A stretch of DNA of 33,240 nt from Nephromyces sp. MM_2019 (GCA_015657535.1 JADHZB010000824.1:6792-40031); one strand, 5' to 3'. Counted from the stretch's first letter, positions 10,230-23,105 are shown. The notes: generated by a model from the letters alone, not told the origin. Program-made: numbers and translations.

Positions 10230-13200
10230 ATGGAAAGCCCAGAATTCCCGTCATTTGATCGACCCTCACAACTTATCACAAATTCAGCAGTTTCTAGTGT
10301 TAATGTATGTAGCCCAAGTAACAAGTTCTCAAATTATGAGGAGCTACCACCACTACCTAGCCCACCAGCACTCGATTTAAACACATCCAGCTACTCACAT
10401 TTTGATAACAAAAGTATACAACAAGGACAGCGTGCGTGGATTGATAATATAAACAGGCACAATTATTTTCATGATACTGACCAAAGTGAGTCTACTTGCT
10501 CTGATGAAAATTTTGCAGTTAGCTTACCACGCGTGAGGAATTTGACTGAGGCTAGTGGACACCTAGAAAATCAAAATTTTGCTATACACACAAATGGTAA
10601 ACATTATTTTGATTAAGCTTTAATGTCTTGAATAAATCTGAGAACAAAACAAGTGTTGTTTTTAACTAATAAATTGTGTATCTGGGTGAAGTACGCATAT
10701 TTCAAACAAAATTCGTTTCAAAATTTACCACCTTTGTTTCTAGCAAAAGATAAGCTCAAAATTTAAATTTATGAGTTAATAACTTGTGTATGTATAATTT
10801 ATCACAGATTACACTCACAATGAATTAAGTAAGGTTATCAATAATGTATTCGAAGGCATTATCAAAGAGTTCGTAATCAAGACGCTCCAAGATGCACATG
10901 GCCGGCAAAAAATTAAGATGTGTGAGCCTGCGCACATTGAATTTTTTGATGATGATCCACACAATAGTGAAATAAATGATGGGATACATGAAGAGTGTGA
11001 ATCGACACAAGACTCTATATCTGTATTAAATTGTCATGATGTGGATGAATCATCAAAAACCATAAACCTTCAAGTAATGTAGCTGCAGTGGCTTTAAATT
11101 TATTTGAATATTCTTTATCATAACACAGACGTATAGTATTTATTAAAAGCTAATGTAAAGTATAGTACTCCATGTGTACCTTGATTTAGATGTAAGGTCT
11201 GTTAGATTTGTACATAAGCTATGTGTTGGGCCCTGATTGCATACATTTATGCAAGAGCCTATTTATTGCTTTGTTCCTAATTATAAGTGATTTTTTCTAG
11301 TATAGATTGTGTGTAAATTGAATTATAGGATACTCTCCAAACTTGAAACAGACTCAATGTGTACTCCTGTGAGACTACACAATCCTATATTCATTTCAAT
11401 ACTTGTAGGATAAGAGGCAAATTATATTCGTAAAATACTCATATATTTTTGTATTTATCAGGCACCTAAGGGGTTATGTCCACCAAAACTTCCTGAAAAA
11501 CTCAAAAACAAAGCAAAATACCCTGATATAAAAAATCAGCAAAATGCTAAGCAAAAGCATAGAGAAGAACAGGCTTGTGCTTTACATCAGCAATCAGACA
11601 TCCCAGTATGTAAAACACATAATTTTGAACCTAAAGCACCTAACTTGTCGAGAAACTCTCCAAATTTTGCACAAACTCGGCCGAAGACGCCTAAATTACC
11701 AAAATGTGCTACAAATTACGACTACAAAGCTATAAATTTATCCAAAAGCCCTTCAAACCCTGCTCGAAGAACACTTAATTCATCAATACCTACACCCAAG
11801 CCAACAAATAAAACGTTAAGCGCGCCAAAATGCACACATAACCATGTACATGTACAGCAAAAGACATCAAACACGCCCACTAGGTTGAGCAATCAAGCTA
11901 TGAGGCAGTTTCCTGTAGCCCAAAAAAAAGTAAGAACTCACAGATTTATTCTGAAAACCACTTGAGCTATTTTAAAGACATTGTGAACACCAAATTTATC
12001 AATCTAAGGCTGATATTCTCAATTTAACTTAACACACACCAGCTACATAGGCTAACTAAAACACATAATCTGAAAGATGCACACTTTATAAAATTTTATA
12101 CGTACAATACTGAATCTAAGTATATATGTTTTGAACACACATAAAGTACCAATCCCCTATGTTTCAGCAAAGTACAAAAGAGATGTGTGACACCTTGCTA
12201 CAAACAGGGTAAATATTATCTAACTTATTTAGACTTTAAATAAAGCAGATTTACTTAAGTTTATACAATGATTCGTTCAGTAAATCTTCTGAAACAGCAG
12301 ACTGCTGTGACGCCTTGATGTCTAAAATTATCGGGTTGGATAACATAAAAACACTGAAAAATGGTCAATTTGGGCAAAAAAAATTAGCAGGGGATATTGT
12401 TCTGAGGGGTATGTAAAGTATTTGTGTAGTACACTGGCTTTAGCAATTTTTGAATTTGTGTGCCCACTAATAAAGAATTTCTTTTATGTAAATTTTAACG
12501 TCCTTTTTAGAGTATGTCTGAAATAAGAGATACTCTTTAGCTGAAAATTTACAAGAATCAGAATTCATTTCTAGTTATAAACACCTAAATTCCTTTATTT
12601 TTAATTTCTCATATAGACTTAATACTCAGGCAAACTAAAATATTCAACCTAATGACATTATATAAGGTTAGATTAGCTTATTAAATTGTATCTTTTATAT
12701 AACATAAACTTGTATAACAATTTAGGAGTTGGATACACAGATCGATTCGTGGGTAACAAAATTTGAATCCAATGTTGGGAGGAAGTCGAATATAGTAACT
12801 TTATTTATGATTAATTACTAATTTTGGATTAAGATTTAAATATATAAGTTCTGATATATATATATAGGTAGCAATATGTAGGTAGTAATTGTTATTGATA
12901 TATGTACATGTACACTGGGATGCAGATGCAGATGTAATACAATCGTGAACTAAGTTCTAATTATTATAATAGAATTGTCTATGAATCTTGTTGTTTATAT
13001 TTTTGAACAGAAATATAACAAGTACCCTATATTAAGAATAATTTGTTCAGTCTTTTTCTCGAGTATTACCATAATTTCAGTAAATTTATAATACATGAAA
13101 CTCAAATTAACTTATAGGGAGATATGAAAACTCACATACCAAACATTCTAACGAAAAAACGGAGATATTATCTTTGGATAGCCTCACAGAAAAGGGAACT

Positions 13201-16200
13201 AGAGTTAAAATTAAGAGAGCTCGATTTGTGTATAAATCCAAAAAATGAAAATTTGAATAATAAAGCTGATTTCAAAGTAACTTTTTAAATTTACGTGTGT
13301 GTAATGTGTGTATTTATATATATTAAGTTTGATTTACTACCAAATAACAATGATTAAATAAATTTCTTTTAGGTTCCACAGATTGGACTCCTTAGACCAT
13401 TCAAGAGTCTAGGCCTGGGTGTTAAACAATTAATCGATTTATCTCAGGTAAACTTAACCTAGAGGTGTTATGTTTAAACGATGTTCTAAACATGAGATTT
13501 AATCAATTTTTTTAAGTATACAAAAACAAACCATTGTTAGACCAGCTAAAATCTAAAGTTTATATGTAGAAACTATTCTAAAAGTTTATTCTCGGTCTAT
13601 TAATATAAAAAGTCTATATGACACGTTATACTATAAAATTATTCACACACTGAGTGAAAAGCATACACCAACACACATTAACACACAAACGCACATTGAA
13701 GTGAAAAAAGTGCTGACACACATTAAAGCAGTAGTGTATATGTATTAAGCCAAAACATCTGTATAGACGTCAAAATAGATTTATATCTACACATTAAGAC
13801 AAGAGTTTCACAAACACTTTAATCAGGATTTGAGAAAAACAAGTGCAGCTCTTTGTATGGGAAAACAAACAATGGCGGAAACTGTCTATAGACTAGAGAA
13901 TTTTACTGAAAATATTGTAAATGTCTCGGTTAGTATTTGTCATTATTAGATACTGTTTAAGGAATTTCTTATCGCATATGAATTCTTGTTTAGCACAAGT
14001 CAATCGTTTGTATATATGTAGCAAATCTTCCATTTTAAGTGAGCACTATCTATAAAATTATTTTGAGTTGAGCCATTTGTATGCTATTTTCCTAATATAA
14101 GTTCAGGAGTATGTATATATTTATATATAACGATCTTAGGATTATATTTGGAGTAATGCGCAAGCTCTAATACGAAACCTGAATGATTTTTCTGCTGAAG
14201 ATTTCGGATTTAATCAAATTGATGAATCAAGTAATAAAGTTGAAAACAAAGGTCAGGTATTTTTGTGTTCAAAACCTCGGAAATAGTTAATTAATGAGGC
14301 TTAAAAATTTATAAACACTTTCTAGTAAATTCCAACCAGTCATTACTTTATCTTTCAATACATGTTTATTATAATTAATAGGTTCTAAAGATGAAGATTC
14401 TAACAATTTTATGAAAATGAACTCAGATTTGATTGCATCACTTTCATGCTGCATTGAGTCTGTTTCAGCTAAGCTGTTTAAGTTATCAGAAGAAGTTAAG
14501 AAACAAAAATTGGTAAAGAGGAGATAAAATTTTGTTGAAAAAATAACAACTTTGTATGCAACTCTTGAATTGTAATTTTTGAAACTGTTTAAAGCCTGAG
14601 GCTATGCATATGACTTTAAAAATCATGAATGAATCAATTAAACTACTTAGGAGTTTTATATTCAATTTGCACGAACATCATAAACTCCTGCTCTTATAAT
14701 ATATATATATATATATATATGCGTTAATAGGAAAAGGATAACATAGAAAACTTGAAGCAAGATGTAGAAACACATTTAATGGAAACGCTTGAAGAAAACA
14801 AATTTTTGTCTGAGTGGTTGGAAAAAACATCAGCTGAAAAGAGGAAATTGATGAATGAACTTCAAGATTCACTAGGAAAAATCCGTGTTTTATGTCATGT
14901 ACAAAAGTGTGTAAAGGTTATAAAAAATTCGATGTTTTTTAAGTTTAGAAAGATTTTTTTAGTTAGATACTTGTTGTAACTACTAATATGTGTGCTTATA
15001 TACCATAGCTAGGAAAGTGTAATAATTTAGGCGGGGTTCTCTGTGCTATTAGCTCGAAATATACAGTTGCGCTGAATAATTTGTTACTTTACTTGCAATG
15101 AATGATGTTTAGGAATTTGATGAAAATAGTGATTCTACGCACATTAATGTTGTTGATGATCATACAATCCACATTTTAAAGTGGTCTGATATGATCAAAA
15201 ATTGGCAGCCACTTGAGATAAAAAATTTTAATAGAACGTTTGGACCAAGCTCAACACAAGGAGACGTTTTTTCGGAATTATCCGAACTTGTGGAGTGTGT
15301 TATTCTAGGCAGAGATGTGTGAGTCTGTGTGTCTGTGTGACAATTTCTATATCTATATATTTGTTAATAGCTTTTTCCTGTGCCATGTATATGATTATTT
15401 TAATACTTGTGTACTAGAGATTTTATTTTGGTTTAAAGATGTGTGGTTAGTTTAAATACAAAATGTTAATAATTCCACCTAGCTCAATTATTGGCTGTGG
15501 TCCCGAAAGAGTTGCCGTTACAAACACATTATTTTCAATTTTGGAGGGTTAGTTTTACAAGTTTGATTGATGTTGAATTTATTTTTCCAAATAAAAAGAA
15601 TAAAAAATAACATTTAGGGATTTATACAAACATACACATTCAAAAATACAAAACCAATAATCTTTGAAATATTCAACATTTTCTCAAATTTTCACAGATG
15701 GCAATACACATCACACCATTCCCTCAAAACAGGGAGTTGCTTATAGAGCTACCGAAAAATTACTTTATTCTTTACAAAGCCAAAACTCTGAAAATCTGGG
15801 GAAATTTTCATTTAAAGTTAATTTGAGCTGTCTACTAATTCAAAATAACTTAATTTTTGATGTTTTAAAAACAAATTTTGTTGAAAATTTCAATGATAAA
15901 GATGAAGTTACACTTGGTGTTGATTACCTCACAGGTTAGAATTTAAACATTTGCGTGCTCAAATATTTTCTAAAATATTTGCTCAACTAATTTCAAAAAT
16001 ATTTATTTGATTTAGTATAAGGCACTTTAATTTAATTTGTGCTAAAATCTTTAAACATAAATACTGAAGCTTTACATATAGGGTCTCTTATACCACAATA
16101 ATTAAATTTATATAGTTCATATTCCCTAAATCCACTAAAGGTGTGCTTGCACTTACATAGATAAGAATATAGCATCTAAACTTCACTAAAAATCTGAAGT

Positions 16201-17609
16201 CACTTTTTATGTGCATATTATATGATGCTTTACCATATACACACTGTATAAGTGTTAAGATGTGAATGCGTTTGAAAAAAATAATTTATAATAGGCCTAG
16301 CTAAGCTAAGTGGTCTCACAAAAGTCGAAGTCAATGACGTTTGCACAATACAAACTATTCTTGATGAGTTGTTAAGCTATCCTGCCTATAAAAACTCACA
16401 CATTGTGCTCCAGTTGCAAGTACAGGTTTGACGATCTTTTTCCAAAATCAATGAATTAGAGTATACAGATTAAAGCTTTTGTTGTAACTACATATGCTAT
16501 ATAAATTGATATTTATATAAATCATTATTTTATATGCTACTCGATGTGTGGAAAACTTTTTGTGCCATAAGTCAAATAATTAGAATAATATATAATTTCC
16601 CATGTTTGTAAAGCATCAGATTAAACTGTATATGCAAAATCTCAAACCTGTTTATGGGTATTACTTAAATAATTTTTATCTGCACAATTAAAATAATACA
16701 CCACTTCACGAGTTGACAAATCTGTTTGTGAATTGAAATGGATGAATAGTATATAGTTTATTTGTTTAGTTTTTAAGTTATCCTTTTTTCAAAATTTTGT
16801 GTTAGGTGTTTGATAAAATTTCAAATGTAACAAGGAAAGGTCGATTACGAATTTTTGATTGCATTTTGAGCACACACAAACAAAAATCTTGTCAAAATTT
16901 AGCCAAAGAGATCAAAATCCGTCCAAACTGGGAAATTTATTCTGAACAATCGCTCAATGATTTGATTATGGCATTTCAAAGTGCGTATATTTGCTTGTAA
17001 ACTTAATTTACTATTCTACATTTGCATAAGCAAGTACTTAATCCAGTTTTGAAATCAGGTCTATGTATATTTTTATGAATGAAATGTTCAAGTAATCATG
17101 AGTGGGAATTGAACCTTATCTTAGTCTTTATTAGAGAATGAAAATATACATGCTAATTTGGGAGAATGTATGTATGTTTCTATTGTTGTTTGGGTCTATA
17201 CGCAAATCTTTAACTGTTACCAATCTATTTGAGCTATATTTTTATGTGTATTAAGGCTTATACTCTCGGCTTCGTGAATTAGACAATCTAGCTTGTATAT
17301 AACTAGAAATTCCTGTATACACAACATTTAATGGAAAAATTATGAAACTATGTTGGTGGAATGACTTAATAAATGAAGCAAGCTATTTGATAAAATTTCA
17401 TAATTTTTATAGGTATAAACTCCAAGGAAAAAACTGACAAAATTACATACAAATCAGACAATGTTTTGATCCAATTATTAGTCGACAATTTCCAAAGAAG
17501 TGGCAAATGCGTTCTTTTCATTTGCGTACCAAGTAAAGTACCAAATGATATCGAAATTGATAAATTCTTTGACATTATTACAAACAGTGAAGCAGAATCA
17601 AACGAGTAA
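10230..17609 (+). CDS. Kinesin-14-like protein with a degenerate, probably non-catalytic motor domain
   Basis: Seventeen exons: 10230-10596, 10808-11073, 11462-11929, 12168-12208, 12281-12408, about 13118-13276, 13373-13447, 13827-13928, 14140-14251, 14382-14512, 14731-14910, 15113-15318, 15483-15547, 15698-15934, 16295-16425, 16806-16980, 17413-17609. Phases agree; the product is 996-1011 residues. Exon 6 is open in two frames (13118-13227 or 13122-13276) and unsettled. Exons 1-3 are Ser/Pro/Lys-rich and disordered; exons 10-11 are coiled coil. The kinesin-14 neck reads KLMNELQDSLGKIRVLCHV (from about 14848), then FNRTFGPSSTQGDVF and the equivalents of helices alpha-4 to alpha-6, placing the motor at the C-terminus. 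The P-loop GQTGSGKT is GPERVAVT, switch I is reduced to YKNSH, and switch II DLAGSE is DCILST. It should bind microtubules or a partner motor but not hydrolyse ATP. TAA stop at 17607. Confidence 0.85.
14695..14721. repeat. (TA)n microsatellite in a pseudokinesin intron
   Basis: A run of about ten TA units ends just before the GCGTTAATAG acceptor of exon 11. It stands where a polypyrimidine tract would normally be. Confidence 0.85.
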
Positions 17610-18700
17610 ACTGTACCAACTCATGCTTGGAAAATATTAAAAACAAGCACACAGATAGTTATGATTTAAATGACTAATATTCTCCTGCCCTTTAAAAATT
17701 AAATGCCTAACTTATGAGCTCCCTTAAAAAATACAAATTCTAATAATACAATTTAATTGATAAGTAAATACCTAGTATCTGATGCTAAATCTGTTTAACT
17801 TTAAATATTTATTTCTTTATATGTATTTGAATGTATTCAGCTGTGTCAGATATATTTGTGCATGCAGATAGGTGTATATATGCATGCTTGTTCATATATT
17901 TAACTATGTTATAGAGCCACATATTTATGTCTTTCTATGTTTATACGTGAATACATGCTTGTTTATATGTTTGAATATATCTGTACACAAGTGCTTAAGT
18001 GTGTATTATGTTTATTTGAGTTTCAGTTGTATTAGAATTTACATGGTTTTTAAAATTATACTTATTTTAAGCAATTAGTATTTTAGGTTTTAATTTTAAA
18101 ATTGTGCACAAAATTTGAAATGAATTTGAATTAAAATTTCATTGAACTTTTCCTAATGTGGTTTTTATAATAAAAGACATAATTTAAGTTTGGTATACGG
18201 CTTCTAAAGCTATTAAGCTAAAAAAATATATCGACAAAGCTTGTTTAGCTACAATTAACTTAACTGGGATCCTACACACAATACATATGTAAGAGAAAAG
18301 AAACAATTGTCTTAGGAATTCTATATAAACTTCTTTTAAGTAAATTATTGAAATTTGTGCATTTCCAGTCAAATAACTGAAATGTATGCACAAGAACAGA
18401 AAAAGAATTGATCTAATTTTGTGCATATACACACACATGCACACATACAGATACAAACACACACACACAGATTCCAATACACTCATCCTTAATGCTTACA
18501 CAAATTAGTTGTGGATGTATAAATTTCCAAAAGAATTTATAGATCAAATAGTTTATATAATTTAATGGAAATAGTTCACTTATAATTAATTTTTTTTTTA
18601 TAAACATCAGGTAATTATTTTATAATTTTTTAAAACTCAGCTTAAATTTTAAAAAAAATTTTAATACCCACATATGAATATCCACAGCTTACAGACAAAC
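17610..18700. other. Region downstream of the pseudokinesin gene
   Basis: Presumed 3' untranslated and intergenic DNA. A T/G-rich block with TATGT and TGTT motifs lies at about 17810-18060, and a short CA-rich block at about 18425-18480. Open frames at 17872-18078 and 18184-18607 are low-complexity translations of these blocks. No gene is supported. Confidence 0.55.
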
Positions 18701-21170
18701 ACGTATATATATATATTGTTAAGCATACACATATACACACATTTTCATAGATAAGAGAGGTCTATGTTAACAAAGGGATGTTAGGAATTCCTTAGACACA
18801 CACACTGCTCAATTTTCAAAATCAAATAAAAGATTCACCTTTTGAACATTGTAAGATTAATTATAATAATTTTATTTTATTAGGTAATAGCATTAATCAC
18901 ACTATATTCTTTCACACACACATAAACACTTCAATTGAGCAAGTGTTTTTATACTTTTTAATATACACAGTCGCTAAGGGCATTAGCAAGCACAAATTTA
19001 TCATCCTATTATAATGGACTAACCTTTTCTACAAATCAAAACTACCTAGTCACGTTCACTAATTCATTCACACGTTAACTCGTCACAAAAGCACACAAAT
19101 ACAACTTATTTAAACAATCACACCCAATTCATCTAGGCTTAAGCACACATATCCAGCTTATTCAGGCTCTAAACAACTACAAACAATATATCTATATCTA
19201 AATAAATACATACCCTCAACTAACTTATTCACACTTTAAACATATGCATTCCATTTACCTAAACTCTACAAATGATTACTTAATTTGTCTAGAACAATAT
19301 CAACTCATAAGCTATGCTTAATGTAATTCTTAATTTCATATTTCACTATTTGGTTTCACTAGTTTTGTCAACAAAAAGTATGTTATGAGTTCAATACTAT
19401 AAAACAGACACAATACAGCATAAATGATATATTGAAGCAAATTTCTATTAATTTACAAAACTTATCTGCTCACTTTTCAGAGAGTAAAGTTGTATATAAA
19501 ACATGCTCAATCTAAAATAGAAATAAATGTTAGATTGGAGATAATTTTGAATAACTCAATTCAACCCAAACTCCTTTAACTATCAACACATAAACTGCAG
19601 TTAAATTCACCCTGTAGGTTACACAAAATACACCTACACTAGCTAAGCTTTACCTACTCATCACACACAAACAAAAACCTAGACCAGAAAGACACTATAC
19701 TCACAACTTCGCACTCACACACTAAACACCTTGCCACAATAAAAAACGTTGTAAAACAAACACTACATATCTCACACACTACACGAACCAGGCAATGTAA
19801 GTAAACATTTAAAAAAAACCAACTATACATCTTATTGAATACAAAACGAACGAGACCCATTTTTTATTGCCGATAAGTAGTCATTTGTGATGCTAAAAGA
19901 CTATTCCCCTACTTAATACACACAGAAAATATTTGTTTTGCCCCTTTCAAAATATTCACACATTCAATAGAAATATATAAACACTGATTTAGGAAACGAA
20001 ACCCACAATTTTAGATGCGAAATTTACGATTTTAGGCACATATGCTCACAATTTTAGGCACAAATTAATTTTTATAGAAACACGCCATTTTAGATTCCCC
20101 ATTTAATGTACACAGGTAATACCTTAAATGTGTCGTTAATACACAAGTTAATCTTATTACCACGGCCTAAGTAATTGAAACTGTTTTAGGTTCCATAAGT
20201 AATCCAAACATACAATCTAAAATACACTTTTTGATAAGCACACACAATTTTCGACACTTTGTGTTATGCCCACACACAATTTGAGATATCCGATTTAATT
20301 TGAACAACCTGCTTTAGATATCCTATTCAGTTTACACGATCTTAAAAATCAGATATCTCTTGTGTGATATGTTTTTATGAGACCTATCTCACATTCAACT
20401 CATAAGTTTGTGTTGTTAATTAGAGGAAAGTTAACTAATTTTGATTAAAAAGCCAAATCACTATTCATTAACCAGGAGTTACAAATTTTGTATTTCAGAC
20501 ACACATTTGATAGTGAAAATGCTACTACCTAAAATTCCAGAAAATGTGTATGTACTCCTAGCTCTTTTTCTAACATTCTAAATTTTTAAACTTACACATG
20601 CTGAAAGGAACCTATCTTTTTAGACTGTGCTCTAAAACAAGCATTTAACAGACACAGTATAAGCACTTAGAAACTAGAAAATACTTGTAAACACCCAAAT
20701 TTCACACACATAGACCAATAAAAATGCACACACACACAACTACTCACTATCCGATAAGCACTGATACAAGCATTACACACTAGGGTGAAAGTTCATACTA
20801 GATATTAATAGTACACTGCTCGATACATACACATACACATGACAAATTAGAAATCTTACTGCCTCCACTTTCATACCTACACACACACTCGTACATTATG
20901 CTAGAAATCACACATCCACCCACACTATACCAGAGATTATCAATATACTATATTCATCTCGAATGAAATAGCAGCCACTTCCCACAACACCTCCTCATAA
21001 GTTCCCACACAAATATCCTACAAAAAAAATAAAACAAAAAATTTTTCTAGAATATATAGACATACCAAGACACACACATTTCACACACACAGTATCAAGT
21101 CACACGCGTATCCACATTGCTTAACATATTCAGTCTACATACATGATTGTTTATTCAATTCAATAGTGTA
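18700..21170 (+). other. A/C-rich, G-poor intergenic region upstream of the CCCH gene
   Basis: About 2.5 kb in which the + strand is dominated by A and C with many ACACAC runs and very little G. No open frame has recognisable protein character. A 20-codon frame at 20520-20582 follows a TTTCAG acceptor-like site and could be an untranslated or leader exon. This is not established. A cluster of related motifs near 20 kb is listed separately. Confidence 0.5.
19980..20320 (+). promoter_or_regulatory. Cluster of CACAATTTTAG-like motifs
   Basis: Related short motifs recur: CACAATTTTAG (20004), CGATTTTAGGCACA (20027), CACAATTTTAGGCACA (20047), CCATTTTAGATTCC (20085), then CACAATTTTCGACAC (about 20246) and CACAATTTGAGATATCC (about 20276). 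Spacing is irregular, so this is not a simple tandem repeat. It may be a binding-site cluster or a decayed short repeat. Confidence 0.4.
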
Positions 21171-21179
21171 CTATTGAGA

Positions 21180-21620
21180 CGTTCACATTCAATTTTATAT
21201 ATTTTCATTTTTTATTTTTTCATCAAATGTATTTTTGTATCTTTAATGTTAAAATTGTTGCCTTTGTTGTGATTTGATGTGTGTGTAAATTTTTGATGTT
21301 TTCAATTAAACATATATATTTATTATTAAAAGGGATAAACCCCTAATTTTTTTATTTTTTGAAAATTTCCCATTTTTACATTTCTGGTGGTTTTGATATG
21401 AAAGTACACACATATGAGACATTTAAAAGTGTGTGTATTTCTCAGATAGGTCAAACAGAATAATTCTCCCTTTGTACATAACAGACACTTCTTACTTAAC
21501 CCAATAACAACTCACTTTCTCAATTATGATTCTTCCGAATGTAAATTAACACCTTTCCTGCGACAAGACATCTGACTGTAACATAGCCATATCCACTAAA
21601 CACTCACAGGTAAAAAAGTC
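21180..21620. other. T/G-rich block, then mixed sequence
   Basis: Around 21180-21470 the + strand becomes rich in T with TTTGTTGTGATTTGATGTGTG. It then returns to A/C-rich sequence. The alternation resembles the sense-strand contrast between introns and flanks elsewhere in the window, but no exons can be assigned. Confidence 0.35.
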
Positions 21621-21629
21621 CTTATAAAA

Positions 21630-21980
21630 ACAATTATTATAGACCGCGGACTGCTACTCAAGGAGCGTAGCTGCTAACACATCGTGTGATAAGGAAACAA
21701 AATACTTAACTCCGTTGAGACACACCTACTATTGCACGAATAGTTTACGTATATTAAGATAGTATCGCCACATTAAATCGGTTCAACTGCACACAGTTGC
21801 ATACAAACATACGCTTTTTGGATAAATATCTAAGCATACGTCCTGTAAAATACATATAGATGTGTTGGCAACATCATCTACGCACCTTGGAAACGCTATA
21901 AACACACGCAAGAAAACACAATAGCCTCGGAATCGTTACAGACCCACTGGGAGCAGTTAATGGTAGCTTGAAAATTCACA
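21630..21980. other. GC-richer island with several small hairpins
   Basis: This stretch is visibly richer in G and C than its surroundings and lacks the CA/TA microsatellite texture. It contains GCTAC/GTAGC (21653-21671), CACA/TGTG (21678-21688) and a perfect CAACTG-CACA-CAGTTG hairpin (21784-21799). No long open frame and no recognisable tRNA, snRNA or SRP motif was found. It could be a non-coding RNA gene or a leader exon. Confidence 0.3.
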
Positions 21981-23105
21981 AAGTCTTCACATGTACCAAT
22001 TGGATGTAACCATATATATACACTTATGCACACATATACTGTAAAAAGGTCACCATCACTTATTATTTACCCGCATCATTGTACTCTTATTTTTATTTTT
22101 GAAATATGCTGAGGCAGATTTAGACACTTTCACGGATTCCATTCATAATCATAGAATCGGAAATTTACAAACAATACTTAATTCGCCAATTTTTATAGTG
22201 ACACATTAGCTCGGTTTATGGCCTTTAGCAATGGATATCTTTGAAAAATTGAATTTATGAAAAATATTTGTAACCAGTACCGCTCAATAAATTCAACTTT
22301 ATTTAGGCCAAATATGTTTGGAAATGCTCGATAATTGAATTTGCATCTATATCTAATTATCTACTAACAACTTTTAGCCGATTTATGTATTCTAGCTCAC
22401 ATACTATTTGGGTATATTATTGCTATGGCTAATGTTGATATTTTAATTGACACAATAGCTGTTTTATAAATCACATGTTATTTATTATGTCAATGTTCTT
22501 AATTTGTAAGAATAGTAAATTTTGAAATTATTTTGAATATTTTTAGACATTTGTAACTATACAAATATATGTAAAAAATATTTCATTAATATTACTCACA
22601 AGGTAAACTTTTTTATTTTTTATAATTCCCTTTAAATTAATGTTTTATTCGAAATTCAACTCAAGCGGAACTTCTCTTGGACCCGTATATATCCTGTGAT
22701 CACTTAAATATATCTACACAACAACAACTATAGGCTTAACTCAACACTGTTAACTAGAATATACAGACAGGCTTACCCAGAAAATAAGGACTCACAGCTA
22801 TTTACCCCGAATATCTATTGGAGCACATATATTTGATTAAATTACTTAGGACTTCACAGATAAAAACATACCCTTATTTTAAGGACATTGATTCGATCCA
22901 TTAACTTAATATACCTCAAAATAATTAGGCCGCAAACAAACACTATTGTGATCCAGTTTGGATCTCGGAAATATTTCAAGATTTTTTACTACATAAATAC
23001 AATTTTTTTTTCCTCACTCACATTTTTAATTACCATAAGTCTACGCTTGACTTTTATTTAACTTAACGACTTACAAATTCATCTATACCTACAACGAACT
23101 CACAA
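21981..23105. other. AT-rich region and leader upstream of the CCCH gene
   Basis: A T-rich block at about 22080-22630 is followed by A/C-rich sequence to the start codon at 23106. The last 100 bases are G-poor and probably include the 5' untranslated leader. No gene is seen. Confidence 0.5.

Noticed and set aside
19654..19860. 68-codon hydrophobic minus-strand frame
   Set aside because: It is the complement of A/C-rich sequence, giving Cys/Val/Phe by composition. There are no splice or start-context signals.
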